Part shown: piece by piece, positions 11,431 to 24,600 of the stretch
How positions within the stretch are numbered: the stretch's first letter is position 1
How the letters are laid out: each line of letters opens with the position of its first letter
NCBI GenBank assembly: GCA_000711775.1
Contig: ARYC01018504.1
Location: 1-64,000, forward strand
Reading direction: 5' to 3'
From: Oxytricha trifallax
Taxonomy: Eukaryota > Ciliophora > Spirotrichea > Sporadotrichida > Oxytrichidae
DNA length: 64,000 nucleotides
Notes under the pieces: model-generated
The model's database searches: none
Told to the model about the DNA's origin: nothing
What the model saw: only the letters and a program-made list of their open reading frames with translations
Translations under genes and position numbers: made by a program

Positions 11431-12009
11431 ATGGATTTCTCATTTAAATCTCTGAAAAGTTCTATGTTTTATTAATCGAGTCTTCTTGATAGTTATCAAG
11501 TAGAACTGACTCATTTAAAGCTCGTTAGTTTTAAGTTAAATTTTGAGTTTGTTAATGTAATAGTGAAGCGTTTATAATCTTTGTAGGTTCTTAGTACGGA
11601 TGTTAAGCGCTTAGTGAAGAATATTAAAGACCCCTCTATTCCAAAGAATTCTAAATCTACAGCACAGCCGATGTATTATTTAATGGTTAGTAGTTTTGCT
11701 AGTTTTAAAGCTGGTCAGATAAGTAATTGCCAGAGCTTGCTTAAGTTTTTGATTCCTCTAAATTAGTACTACGGGTATTAGGTATGTGCTGTTGATAAAA
11801 TATTTGTTGCTCCTGCTAAGACTTTTTTTCTTCCAATTGATAAAAATCTTGCTAATATGGATCCTTCCCAATTGAAGATTTTATTGTAGCTGGTAGATTT
11901 GTGTGACTTTAGGATATCTGAGTTCAACATTATGTTATCTCCTTCATTTGTGAGACAATTGGCTCTATAGGCAAAGTTTAATTTTACGTGGGAGGATCAG
12001 GAGGGTTGA
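11431..12009 (+). CDS. Hypothetical protein, 192 aa
   Basis: A complete uninterrupted ORF from ATG 11431 to TGA 12007-12009. Codons are strongly RNY but T-ending (GTT, AGT, TTT), unlike neighbouring genes, hinting at a different origin. It includes SKSTAQPMYYLMVSSFASFK and LANMDPSQLKILLQLVDLCD, and ends FTWEDQEG. No signal peptide or known motif. Its 3' end lies against a convergent minus-strand MDS. It could be a germline-limited or element-borne ORF; no terminal repeats were seen. Confidence 0.55.
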
Positions 12010-12238
12010 CTAAGTATTTGTTCAGGTTTTTCTTGATAAATCCTTGTAGCCCTAAAAATTCTTTTAAAGTTTGCGAACTGTTTTGGCTTTGTTATAAGAC
12101 TCCAAGATATTTTTAATCGAAATCTTTAATGTTGTTGATTTAATTCACATTGATGGCTTCAAGGAATTTTTCTTTCTGTAAAAGTTTTTGTTTGTAGTAC
12201 TCTTGGGAAATTTTTTCCCAGTTCAAGTAGTCTGACAT
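12010..12238 (-). CDS. N-terminal MDS of an unknown protein
   Basis: ATG at 12236-12238 (minus) opens MSDYLNWEKISQEYYKQKLL followed by LGVLQQSQNSSQTLKEFLGL. Codon use matches ordinary genes here (C-ending codons). The frame stays open past 12010 into the antisense of the 192-aa ORF, so the true MDS edge is uncertain. No downstream MDS identified. Confidence 0.45.
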
Positions 12239-12901
12239 ATTTCAAGATATATGTTCGTGAAATAAACGATTTTATTTAATAATAATTTTAAAAGTTATTA
12301 ATTTCTAAAACAAATCCTATTTTAATACCACTTCAAAAATCCTTATTTAAATTATCATTCCTCATCAAAAATGCTATTTTATTCTTAAATCTAAAAAATA
12401 AATACAAATTAAATCAATAGAGATTTATGTTATAGTATATTAATAAATATACTATTTAAAAATTAAATCACTTTATTTTAATGTTTAGTTTTAATATTTA
12501 ATAGGTTATACAACTAAAATAGTTTCTAATATCTCTTATCTCATTTATACTTAATAAACACGGGCATGATAAAAATATGTATATAAATGTAAATTTTATT
12601 GAATAAGACTTTTATCCTTTAGATTAATAAGTCATAAGATTAAGCTGATTGCTTCTGAGTAAGATAGAATTTTAATAAATTACGTGAGAAATAATAAATT
12701 AATTAGATTTTGACAGATTAATCATCTTATTATATTATAAATAGTACTACAATCACTAGTTTATTATTTATAAACAATCAAACTATCAAGAAATACTTAG
12801 AGTAATTCTTACTTTATACCTTAACCCTTATCTTATTTTCTTCAAAATAAAATCTCACCCCCAAAACCCCTTCTAACTTATCAAATTTGAATCACAACTA
12901 A

Positions 12902-13351
12902 ATGGAAAACTAGCAAAATATCCCTTGGACTGTTTACCCTGATCCTGAAATCCTGGGCAACACTGCATCACCCCACATATTAAAATTCTAGTACTGCGAT
13001 TAATGTCAGTATAAGAAATTTGTTACTGGAGCCATAGATAAAATAGAAAAGGAATTTCCAAGTGCCTTCCAATACAATTTATGCCTATTATATCTATTAA
13101 ATAGATACACAAATATACAAAATCTAATCATTTATAAAAGATTGTATTAGTTTATATATAATTATGATAATTTATATAGAGACAAGAAGATAACAGGAAG
13201 ACTAGAGGTGACTCTATATCTAAACAATAAATTCGATTGGGGCGACGACGGTCTCCCTATACACTCCAAGGAACGCACGAAGCAATACATTCATGATGAT
13301 TACCCTGTTTTTCTAGAACTTTTAGATAGTGCCCTCAATCGCAAAGAATGA
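12902..13351 (+). CDS. Rdx (SelW/T/H-type) thioredoxin-like protein, Cys form
   Basis: Two MDSs, 12902-13082 and 13176-13351, share the pointer AATTTAT; joining gives 118 aa. The N-terminal region has the redox motif CDQC (YCDQCQYKKF) where selenoproteins of this family carry CxxU, then an amphipathic helix, and later the family-typical GRLEVTLYL strand and a C-terminal helix. Length suits the Rdx family. Role by family: thiol redox protein, substrate unknown. The 93-bp IES (13076-13168) is a multiple of three and contains no in-frame TGA, so the unprocessed frame also stays open (149 aa). TGA stop at 13349-13351. Confidence 0.75.
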
Positions 13352-13789
13352 TCATGAATGGAACTAAAATCAAATATATGACTTAATAATAATAATAAAA
13401 ATAACTTTAAAAGTAATGAATAAGTTCACAATTATGCAAAAGCACGAACAAATATAGACAATTTCTTAACTTGATGGAGATAAACGATACATCATAACAT
13501 AAACTAATGATAGATAAGAAGTATATAAATATGGAGTATAATTAAACATGTTGAAAATTAATAGAATAGAATAAGATTAATTTTATTTTATTTCCTCACT
13601 TTATTTTATTATTGTTTAGACTTTAAAAAATCTATCTGGTTGACTAAATATGCAAAATTACTAATAAATTATTTTTTAATTAGATAGTTAACAACGTTAT
13701 CTGTTTTTCATTCCTCTTTGAGAAGTCTAATTTTAATAAAAATATATTTTTTAAAATATCATAATAAGAAATTTGGATTAATTTAAAAC

Positions 13790-15290
13790 TTATCCTTTAA
13801 ACGTAAGAATAAATTTTAAATCCATTCTTAAATTCTAATGAATATGTTTTTAGCTTCCACTCTGGGTTTAGATTTTGATTTTTCTATAGCCTCATCGATA
13901 GTTTTCTTGATGAGGTTTTTATAAATTGGCTCATCTAGACTGTTAAAGGCATCCTCATTAGAAATTGCATTAGTTTGATCATAAAATCATTTATTATTTG
14001 TTATAAGAATTATTATAAATTTACAATTATAAATATAAACTAATGATGATCAATAGAATTCGTCACTTTAGAAGTTTGATAATCATTATTTTGGTATCTT
14101 ATCCAGTCAATCGATACATAGTTCAATATTAATTAATTTTTTTTAAAAAGTGAGAGTTCATACACTCAATATATACATTTGTTGAATCCATTAAATTACC
14201 ATAATTTAATAGTTGATGTTTAATGCTTTTATTATTAGTTCTTTTTGTACATGCTTCATCGTTGGAATCTGTGTTCCTTGATGATAATGAATTCTTCCAT
14301 CAACGTTCACAATTTATAAAAATTTTATGGCATTTATTAATAAAAACAATCTGTATTTAATGTTTATAGTAAACAACTAAATCGTAGTCTGGGAAGTAAA
14401 CATCATAAGGGAAGAATCCAGAGGGGACCTCAAATTGAACATTATGTCCGTGATATTCATTCTTAATGAAGTCTATGACATACCTTGAATAGAACTTATC
14501 CATGTGGTTCATTAAATAATAATTAAGTAAGATTTCTTGAAAATATTTCGTATGAACATTGAAGAAATTGATACTGTATTAAATAAATCGTGGTACTCAA
14601 ATTGCTAACACTCGACTTCTCTAATACATTAATTGAGATATGGAGTAAAGTTTTCGGGATAAAGTTCTTTGACGTACTTAAACATCTCCGGGTATTAAAT
14701 TTTCATAACAATTAAGGACCACATGCTTTGAGTTCTGTCAATGGAATTGTTTTAAGAATACCCCCCTATTACATTAAATCCATTTTTAATTTACTCTTAA
14801 CATAAAAAAAAATATGATTTTGATATATAAGGGTTAAAGTTAAAGTATATGAAATTATTCTCTAAAATAAAAGAAATCCAAATCTTTGAGCTACTATACT
14901 TTAAGGCTTCATCATATCTAGAACTATTTATGGAGGGTTGTTGATACTTAATAGTTACAGATGGTAGAAAAATTGAATTTCTATATGAATTGAGTTCCTA
15001 ATATCATTTCAATATAAACTAGTTAAAGTAAAACTACAATTTTTACTATAAAATTTCAGATAGTAGTTTTTTTATCAATAAATTTTAATTCATTAAATTG
15101 AATGAATTAACCTCTTGAATACATCATGATATGATTGCTTAATTAAATAGGGCATAACATTTAAATGAATTCTCTTATCTTTGGTGAGCTGTAATTTTAC
15201 GACACAAATGAGGAGAATACTACAATCTAATATATCGTATAGTATTGAGGAAAATATTTTAGAAAAAAATTGTATAGCCAAAATAAAGTG
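13790..15290 (-). CDS. Unknown protein, series of minus-strand MDSs
   Basis: Coding blocks on the minus strand at about 15285-15105 (LTKDKRIHLNVMPYLIKQSY), 14990-14850, 14760-14540 (YPEMFKYVKELYPENFTPYL), 14520-14390 (YVIDFIKNEYHGHNVQFEVP), 14330-14200 (VDGRIHYHQGTQIPTMKHVQ), 14120-14040 and 13990-13795 (IKKTIDEAIEKSKSKPRVEA). AT-rich spacers separate them. Order and strand are consistent, so no scrambling is evident. Family not recognised; the upstream blocks at 15.65-17.64 kb may belong to the same gene. Confidence 0.5.
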
Positions 15291-15649
15291 ATAAAAGTAG
15301 TTTTAAAATAGTCATTTCAGTTATCTAATGAATCTTAAAAGACTCATATGGTCAAGTATGAAACTAAAGTAAGTTTACTATATAAAATTATATTTATATT
15401 TATTATAGTAGCAAAGGCTATTTTTATTAAACTCAACGTATATCCTATATCAGATTATCATTAATTGCTATAAAAAAAGTTAATTGGTTATACAATCAAA
15501 TTTAGTAAATTTTTTTAGTTATTTATCTAATATACCAGCATTATCTAATAATGAATATTTTAAATTAATATGAATAATTTTTTCCTAAACCTAATTTATC
15601 CCTTAGTATAGTATATTTGTAAATAATAAATTAAAATAGATACTACAGC

Positions 15650-17637
15650 AATCTGAATGTAATTCATTGCCATAAATTCATCAAAGTATGTTTTTTATAC
15701 CAACCTGGCAGCTTGCTGATCATAAAAGTCACAACTCAAGAAGTTCATCTTTGACATATAATATAATGAAAAAGCAAAGTTTTGCTTGAATTCTACTTTA
15801 TTGCCTGGTTTGTTGCATTCTAAGTTGTATTATTGTGGATTAAAAGTATAAATATTCTATAATTTTATTCACAATTATTTATTTATTATTTAAGTTGAAC
15901 TTATGAATCAAACCATTTTGCCTATGATTTTTATCTTCTATATGTTATATGTAAAACATGAGATATTAGATTTTGTAAAAATGTTTAAATTTTAGGATAT
16001 TTCCTCTACTTGCATAAAGCTTACTCATTTAATTCATCTCATTATTTTTGCTTTTTACAAGAAATTTGTATAAGTACAATTATCAATTTTTTCAGGAAAA
16101 TTTTTAGTTTAAAAACACATTAGGTTTAATTAAGCCATTAATCAATTAAACCATAAAATAGAGCTTAGATTATTTTATATTGAAAAGTAATAATAATTAA
16201 TCGTTATTTACAAGTTAAAATAAGTGAATTAATCTTATCAATTATATTAAAATCCACTTATTTAAAGCTTGTATATTTTTAATATATTATAAGAATATTC
16301 AACAATTTTATCTCTATTTCTCTCTAGTATTTTATTTATGATGCTATCATACTACTTTATTTTTGACATGTAAATGCCTTCAAATAGTATTAACTATTTC
16401 ATTATTTTCATATTTGGATATAATTTATTCTATAATTATTTGTCACAATTTTCCATATTTTATTATATAAATATTTTAAGCATTGTGAACTCTCTAATGT
16501 TAAATTGATGTAGTCTCTCATTGAGTAGGTAATTTAAGACACTGTCCAACTCAGTAACGTTTATAATCTGCAATTTACACAGAAGTCCAAATTATTAGCA
16601 AACGTCTGGTGTTCCAATATCTCTGAAATAACTCATAAACTTTGCCCTTAATTTTCCAGAAAGTTTGTCACTCATTATGTAGTCTTAATGTAGAAATAAA
16701 ATACATCGATTTTATAAGAATTTTATTAAAAAGATTCTTGAGTTTTAAAAGGCAAATTCATAGTTTAGGAATGGTTTTTGAGAAAATGATAGTTAGTCTA
16801 AAATTTTAATTAATCGTTTGTAAAAATATTAACATGAACAATACTTATTCATCAATTTATTATCAGGATTACAAAAGTATGCAAAATACCAAATTATGCC
16901 ACTTGCAAAAGTTTTCTATTAGCCATCTACATCAATGTGTTTGTCCAATATATCATAAAACTTATATAAATTTATAAGTATTTTTATGTTAAAATACCAA
17001 TTTTAAGCCACATTTAATTGTGCAAAATTCTTAAATTTTGTAGTAAGTTAAATTAAAAAATAAACCTCTACTCAATGAATTCATGAAAATTTGTATTAGT
17101 AAAATCCAAATTTTTAAGTCCTGTGCATAAATTTGAGGTTACAAGCACTTAATCAGATTGTTCTTCAAAATTTATGAGCTTCAATTATGCCCCCAAGGAT
17201 TTAATTATCTCTTTAACTTAATGCTAAATCTGTGATTTATTAAATATATAGATTTGCAATAAGCATAAATTACTTCAAATTTTTAAAAAATAAACCACGA
17301 AGATTTAATATCTTTTTGATTTGTAGTTACCCAGATGTTTCAACTTGCAATTTAAAATTAAGAATTTATCCATAAAAATGACAAATTCATTAAAAACATA
17401 ATAAAATAGAATTTTTAAGTAAAATCAAATAATATTTTACCTGCTTAAGTTATGGATGATCAGACCTATGTACTTATATTAATACTTGGGCCTGCATTAA
17501 ATAAACCAATCTGCATTCTGGGAACCTTTCTCTATTTAGTCAACCAATTTTTAAATAAATTGAGTATCTTTGATGTTCAAGAGGGCAACCTGACTTAATG
17601 CTCTAGCGTCGTCAGTGAAGAAGCGTTGTCTATCCAT
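15650..17637 (-). CDS. Unknown protein, MDSs with two candidate starts
   Basis: Minus-strand coding blocks: ATG 17635-17637 opens MDRQRFFTDDARALSQVALL and continues to about 17440; 17280-17045 (LVTSNLCTGLKNLDFTNTNF); 16960-16850 (YKFYDILDKHIDVDGQQKTF); ATG 16673-16675 opens MSDKLSGKLRAKFMSYFRDI to about 16455; 15830-15660 (KQNFAFSLYYMSKMNFLSCD). Methionines at the heads of two blocks leave open whether this is one gene or two. The KLSGKL block resembles KLRGKL in the 18.5-kb segment. Confidence 0.48.
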
Positions 17638-17994
17638 GGCTTTTAATTATATAAAAAATTTATGCAATACATATAATTCTTTTGAATTTTAATTTCGTTA
17701 ACAATTACATTATCTAATTTAGTATGATTATTTCCATTGTAGGTAATTACACATTAAGAGGATTATTTTTTTATTAAAAAAAAACATTATAATATTATTT
17801 AAATAATTAGCATGATCTGTAAATCTTATAGTAATAAGAGGACTAATATTTCAAGGATTTAAAGGGAGAAAAAAGTTTACACTAAAGCTTTTTGAATAAT
17901 AAATTAAGAATATACTATTCTTACAGCTAAATGAAAACAATATGAATAATTCGTAATGGGGTTATATTAAATTTTATAAAATATAGAATTTTAT

Positions 17995-18640
17995 TTAGGT
18001 ATAATAATAAAATAATATGGCTTCTTCTACTAAATCCATATACTACTTATATAATTTATCATTGCGCTCGATTGCAAACCTCTCCTCCTTATTTTTTACC
18101 AAAAATTCCAAAAGATAAGAATATGAAAACTGATTAGATTCAATTTTCTTCAATATCAAGTCTGTATATAAATATATATTATTAATATATAAATGACCCA
18201 ATATATTTTAGAACTATTTTTATTATTTATAATTTTCATATGAAATCAATTACAAAAATAGTAATTTTAATAATTTATATTATATCACTTGAATATATTA
18301 ATTTTCAGTTTATTTTACAGATCAATTGTATTGTTAATTTATAATAATATATATAATTGTAAGAAAATACCTAAAATTTAAAATTCTTCCCTATGTCAAT
18401 TACCTTAATTTTTAATATTACATAATAAATATATGCTAAAATTTATATATAAATATATATATATATATATATTAATTTGTCTGCATCATTAACCATATAC
18501 TCTACTTTTGAGGAGTATATGGATCCTTGAGCTTTAGTGTCCAGGTATTTATCGAAGTACTTGTAAATATGCATGCTTAGCTTTCCCCTCAATTTTTCAT
18601 CTTAGACGGTATTCATGTCCACCCACATATCTCTCTAGAG
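17995..18640 (-). CDS. Unknown protein, two MDSs
   Basis: The minus strand reads RDMWVDMNTVQDEKLRGKLS then MHIYKYFDKYLDTKAQGSIY (about 18640-18475) and, after an AT-rich gap, KKIESNQFSYSYLLEFLVKN and ERNDKLYKQYMDLVEEAI (about 18165-18000). The D-E/K-L-R/S-G-K-L motif followed by an aromatic-rich helix also occurs at 16.67 kb. Function unknown. Confidence 0.5.
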
Positions 18641-19545
18641 TTAAAAAGTCGATTTCTATTTGAAATACACATCTATTTGTAATTTATAGATAAATAATAA
18701 ATGTATAATTTAAAGAATTTAAAAAAAAATATTACTATATCTCTATCAGATTAATCTTCATATTTGTCTATCTTTAATATAAATATTAACATAAAAATGA
18801 ATTGAAATAGTATCAAGTATTTAATGTTATAAAGTGACTTAATAAATCTTTTCTGAACCATATTACTATTTCGAAGTCATTTCTTTTTAAGATTTATGTT
18901 TTAATGAATCAGTATTTTATGTGTTTTTATTCTTCAATGAATTAAAGTCTATGTTGTTGTTTTAAAAATAATTAATATATTCAATAAATATATATAAAAA
19001 ACTCAACGAAATATAAAAATTAAAATTAAATAGTTGTTTATAGGCTATTGTATTTTACTAAACATTGATTTTTTTTAAATTTATTCCTCTTGAGGGATTA
19101 AAGTTTAACATTTAATTTTATAATAATTTAATCCCATAAGAAAATATAAAAAGTATATGACAATTTAAAATAGGGAAATTGGAATATAATTTTATTTAAA
19201 TTATGAAAATTTTGAAGAAAGTTTCTGTGCTGAAGTATCTTTATTACATACTAAGATTATTTCTATTTCTGCATAAGGAGCTTATTTACGAAGATTTATT
19301 ATAAAATTTATGGTTTTACTGAGGTTAAATTCTCTTATGAACAATCATTAGCAAGTCACTTTTGTTTTTTATAGTGTTTAGTAACATTTTAGAATTTGTA
19401 TTAATTTTAAATACTAAACAATTAATTTAAGCCATAAAGTCAGTCACAATAAAAATAAAAAATTATAAATTAAGTTGAATAAGAGAGAAATATTTAATTT
19501 TCCAGTAAAGTATTTTTATGAAATTAAATTAAGATTAAATAAATT

Positions 19546-20958
19546 TCAGCTATATGGAATTTTGTTAAATATCAAATCTGAGCATAGATTTATGACAACT
19601 TTTACAATTTCATGAAGAGTTTTGAAAAAGTTCTTTGCCTCGACATTTGCATGATGTATTTCCATTAGTTATACTGAAAAGAATTAGTGATCATACATCA
19701 TAAATTTATATTCAACTCCATCTGTAAGCACTCCGTAGATTTTATTGTTCATAATTTCCTCTTCAAATTCCTCTGTAATATCATAAGCTCTTTTTATCTC
19801 TTTTCTATATTTGTTGTTCAAAATTTGCATGGGCAGGAAAGATTCTAGAAGTCTTAGCTCGTAATCTATATCATGTATGTTTCTGACTGAATGTACAACA
19901 AATAAAGCTCTCTATAAAAATTTTAATAAGTAATGCTTGATATTCTTACATCTATGCCTTCAATTTTTTGAAACAGCACACCTTCAACTCTTCCTTGAGC
20001 AAAAGCCTTCTCTCTTATAAATAAGCGCTCTTCTTGATTCATTTTTGTTACATTAAGTTGTAAAGCCAGTATTTTCTTTATGTATTCTAAGAAATCTCTC
20101 ACGAAAAATCTGCAATTTTAAGTTTTATCAATTGCCACTTGATATACTTCTCTCAATTTTCTTAATTTTTCCCTTTCAAATTCAATTTTCTACCTTGGGA
20201 CTCTGGATTCATAGTATTAGAGATCCTTAGGAACAACCAATATATTGAAATGTTCTTTCATTTAATTTACAGTGAAATCAGTGAATACTCTATCTACAAT
20301 ATCGATTGAGTATATAAAAGGTTTTAGAATTATTTACCTTCAGTGTATATAAGTATTGGCTTTGTTTTGTCATTCTTTTGATGAGAATATTGAATGTCTC
20401 TAAGTTTTGTGTTTTTTCTTAATTTCAGTCCTTAGAAGTAGAATGTTAGAGCATCAGCTTTTCTTACTTCTGATGTGTAAGTGAGCTCTTTCAGGTCTTT
20501 CAGTTTACTATTAGGCTTGTAATCATATACAGTAAATTTAACTACAAAATTGCATTAAAAATTATAATAATTAATTTACTATCACCCATTTTAGGCATGC
20601 ACATTTTGAAGTGAATTCCCTTTATATCGACTTCTTAAAGCTCCTCTGGTACCTAAATTTACTCTTCATTTTAGTTTTCAGTAAAATCGTCTATAGTTTT
20701 TTCGAGTAGCATTGGGTTCACTGCAATTTTGCAACCTAGATCATTGTCATTTTTCACCACATTATCTTTAAAAGTAAATTCCTCGAATTCATCGTCAAAT
20801 TCGTTATCCTGGTCGTCTTCTTGATACTAGTCGTAGTCACACAATCAACCATTTTTCTAGGGTTTTTAAATATCTCTGAAAGATTTTCTTGGATGTAAAC
20901 TATTTAAAGGATTTTCTGGATTTAGTCTGCCTCCTCTACAGTATGCTTAGCCCCACAT
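19546..20958 (-). CDS. Unknown protein with an in-frame TGA at codon 38
   Basis: Minus strand. ATG 20956-20958 opens MWGQAYCRGGRLNPENPLNS and 37 sense codons; codon 38 (20845-20847) is TGA; the same frame continues through a Glu/Asp-rich stretch (DYDQYQEDDQDNEFDDEFEE). Further segments follow: IKGIHFKMCMPKMGDS, KLKDLKELTYTSEVRKADAL, a helical block KIEFEREKLRKLREVYQVAI, and NKIYGVLTDGVEYKFMMYDH near the end, closing at TGA 19546-19548. GVLTDGxEYKF resembles the VxTDGxxWxF strand of some PD-(D/E)XK-like domains, a weak hint only. AT-rich gaps with GT-AG ends split it. Confidence 0.5.
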
Positions 20959-20959
20959 A

Positions 20960-21600
20960 ATTTTAGTAGAAATTAGTAAAATAATTAACAGAATATTCTT
21001 CTTCTTAATTGGACATAATCTTCCTCATCATTGTATATAAATTTGAATATTCAATTTTTAAAGTCTCTTTATTAATTAGATATATAATTTTTAGCAATAA
21101 AGATCCCAATAAAGCAAAAATAGTGTTTGTTTGTGGATGTGGAATATATATATTCTTAAAATTAATATTTACTAAAAGCACAATCAATACTCCCACTCAT
21201 CAATTTCTCTATAATAATTTCTTTGAGCAATGATCAGGTCTGACAAGAATTTCATTGAGGAAATTTACAGTTGAAATTCTATGTCATTAGCAACCTTCAA
21301 CTTTTAAAGCTCAAGCAATTATATAGAGATTTATACTGGCTTCTAGGCTGATTTGGAATAGATTATCAAGCAATAGAAGACAGTAAGCAATTGATGTAAA
21401 GTTTAGAAGCACTGGATTAGCGCGTTATCATCTCAGTTAAAGTTCCTGCTATTTGGTTCATATAACGAAATATGATGCTCAAAGAGAGGACAGAATGAAG
21501 AAGTTAGTTAATTCTCATTTAGATTATATCGTTGTTCTTAGTTAGTTATAGTCTGACTCATAAGTTTTAAAGCTTCAAATTTTACTCTAATTTTCTATTG
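20960..21600. other. Unassigned stretch 3' of NOT3
   Basis: Coding-like fragments occur in changing frames: NFIEEIYS, TFNFQSSSNYIEIYTGFQAD and HITKYDAQREDRMKKLVNSH on the plus strand, interrupted by TGA codons. This looks like a decayed gene or element. No terminal repeats found. The overlapping open frames at 21005-21233 on both strands are AT-rich and not convincing. Confidence 0.35.
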
Positions 21601-21601
21601 T

Positions 21602-24600
21602 TCAAGCGGTGGTTGGGTTCTTCACTAGTGGCTAGATTTGAACTGAGTTTAGACTATTCTTTTAATTTTCATCTATTTATAATTCATTTTCGAATTACGT
21701 CTCATCGATATCTGAATTCTGACTTATCTTCTGACTCCATGTTGTTTCATAGTCAAAGTAAATATATTTACCTTGTTGTTGCCCTTTAGCAATTTGCTCA
21801 CCTGGCTCTGCTTTACGGAACCACGTGTGATATTTCTTGTGGAACATCCAACTCTTCTTTTTCAGTTCTATAGCTGCCAGATATTGCTGGTAGGTACCTT
21901 ATTGATAGTAAAATGCAAAGAAAAGAGTGTCTAAGTCAAATCGTGAGAAGTTCTCTCTCCTGTTGAACATAGGGACTGTTGGGAACATGTTATCCTCTTT
22001 AAGTGGAACTGGATGTTTTGCTTCTTTAACTTCTTAATCTTAAGGTTGTGGTATGTTTCTATAAGAGGCTTCTAATAGTTCCAGTACTTGTTGGGTCTTA
22101 TCCATAAATTAGCTGTTTACATTAGTTGAACTTGTTGACTGCTAAACTGGTACTTGCTATGTGCTCAAAATGTTTGATGCAATATTACTCAGAGAAGTAT
22201 CTATAGTCTCTACAGGCAGTGATGGTGATTGGTTTATGCCTAATATTTGTTGCTATAGTTAATTCTGTTTCATTAATTAGCTGAATGGATCAGGGCCTGC
22301 AAACATATTACCTCCAAATAAGATTGGTGCAGCAGTTTACTACACTTGATTTGAAGGGCTGATCTTCTCTTCTTCCTCTGATGACACTTTCTATTTTAAT
22401 ACTTTTTCGCCTTTTTTATTCTGCTATGCTAAAGGTTACTAGGTCTTTTGAACTGGCTATTATTATGCTACAGGTTTTGCTGTTTATTGCTATAATTAAA
22501 GTAAAATGTATTTATAAATTAACATTTATTAAATTTCAAATTAAGTAAGCATTTTTCGCATAAAAGTTTCAGACATTCAGTTCTTTAGTTTTTTTTAAAT
22601 AAAATATAATTTTTATTGGATTTCTATATTTACATTATTGCTAAAATATAATTGATTTGGGAAAATTCAAAAATAAAATAAGGATATTAAATATAAATAT
22701 ATATAACAGCCACTAATTAGGAGTGCTCTTAATCCTAATATGATTTATATTATTTTAACAGTAATTTAATTAAATTATTAAATATATATTTAATTGTACA
22801 GATTGTGCAAATGTATAATTAGCCAACAAGGGTCGGTTGTGTGCAGATATATAAATTAAATTATTTAAATATATAATTACATAGAAATGGAAATGTCATT
22901 ATGATCCGTGCTCCTCTGCTGTGAATAACTACTCCTTGAACCCCTACTGGCTCTGTGCACGAAAGTGATGCACCGTGATGAGGGCAACTCGACTATGTGA
23001 AAATCTCGAGTGGTCGCTAGGGAAATTCATTTGAGCGCAGTCGATCTATGCGGACATGCCTGTTTTGGAGACATTCGCTGAACCACCGAACAAGAGCAGT
23101 GAAGGCATGAGTGCACATACAACCCGGGAGATTCATACTGAGATCTTTACATAATCTTGTTGTCCCATACCGAGTCAGATAAGTCATTTAAGGAAGTCAT
23201 ACTGCAAAGTGATTTCATCATTAGATATCAAGCACACAATGTCATTTTCAAATCTCTCCGTGAAATATTAACGCCATCGCACTTTTACATCACCATTAAT
23301 ATTTATATATATTTAAATAATTTAATTTATATATCTGCACACAACCGACCCTTGTTGGCTAATTATATTTTTGCACAATCTGTACAATTAAATGTATATT
23401 TAATAATTTAATTATATTACTGTTAAAATAATATAAATCAAATTAGGATTAAGAGCACTCCTAATTAGTGGCTGTTATATATATTTATATTTAATATCCT
23501 TATTTTATTTTTGAATTTTCCCAAATCAATTATATTTTAGCAATAGTGAATAAGATTCAATGAAACATATTGTTCTACTAAATGATCATGTGTAATTCTA
23601 AAATCTATTAAATTATAATTCTCTTTTGAAAAATTGAATTATTAATCTGTGCAAATTAATAATACTTGAGCACTATTAAGATGGCGCAGTTTAACTAACT
23701 TTCTTTTCCTCTAAAGCCACATTCTATGTTGGGGGTTGTTGAGCAAGCTTCTTCTATAGCTGTCCTAAATATTCCCTCAAGGTAGTAAATGATTTATCTG
23801 GTTCTCCTGGGATTTCAGTATTTGTGAAAGCTGGTGCTATTTTATTAGAATCTTCATCTGTAAATGTCTCATCTCTCTTGTGGTTGTTGTATGGCAAGAA
23901 ATGAATGTCTCTTTCTCTCGCATTCTTTTCTTTAATCAAAATGAGAAAGTTTAAACGCTTGGCAATTTCAAATTTGCATTAAGTTTACAATGGCGAGATG
24001 CCAATTACCAAGATAATCCTAGGCATCCAAGATGTTTCCAACTTGAGTTTACTCCACTCTGCAGTAGTCCTTAATTACATCCTTATGACGATCTAAATCC
24101 ACTTTCGATCTGATTTCTTGAGCTTTAAGCTGATCACGTTGCATCTGTAGGTTGCTTTATTGAATCTTTTTGCTTCCCTCAGCTATTTCCATTAATCTAG
24201 CCATTTCAAGTTCAATCTGTTAAGTTTTAACACTGTTGCAAGAAGCCTCTTCACTTTCTGGGATTAACATGAACTATGCCAGCAAACTTTTCAGATTCTT
24301 AACTTGCTATAGATCGATATGCTCAAGATTATTGACGATTTCTTCTGTCCTATCTCTCATCTTTTTGACTTGAGCTACTTTGCTACTCAGGGCAACTTAT
24401 TTTTCCTTCTATTTTTTAGGGGGACCTTTGACTTTTTTATTCCTGAGTACTTCGAGTTCTGCTTCCTACTTTGATGCTTGCTGCTTAAAGAAGTCTAGAA
24501 CCTCTACGAAGAACTCCCTGTCCTTGAGTTTCAGCTGATTTAGCATCTCCTCACTAATTTCCTCACTTTAATTTCCATCCTCATCGTTTTGGCTATCTGA

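Noticed and set aside
23971..23973. Programmed +1 frameshift at a TGA in NOT3.
   Set aside because: A 31-nt GT-AG intron at 23958-23988 explains the frame change without recoding.
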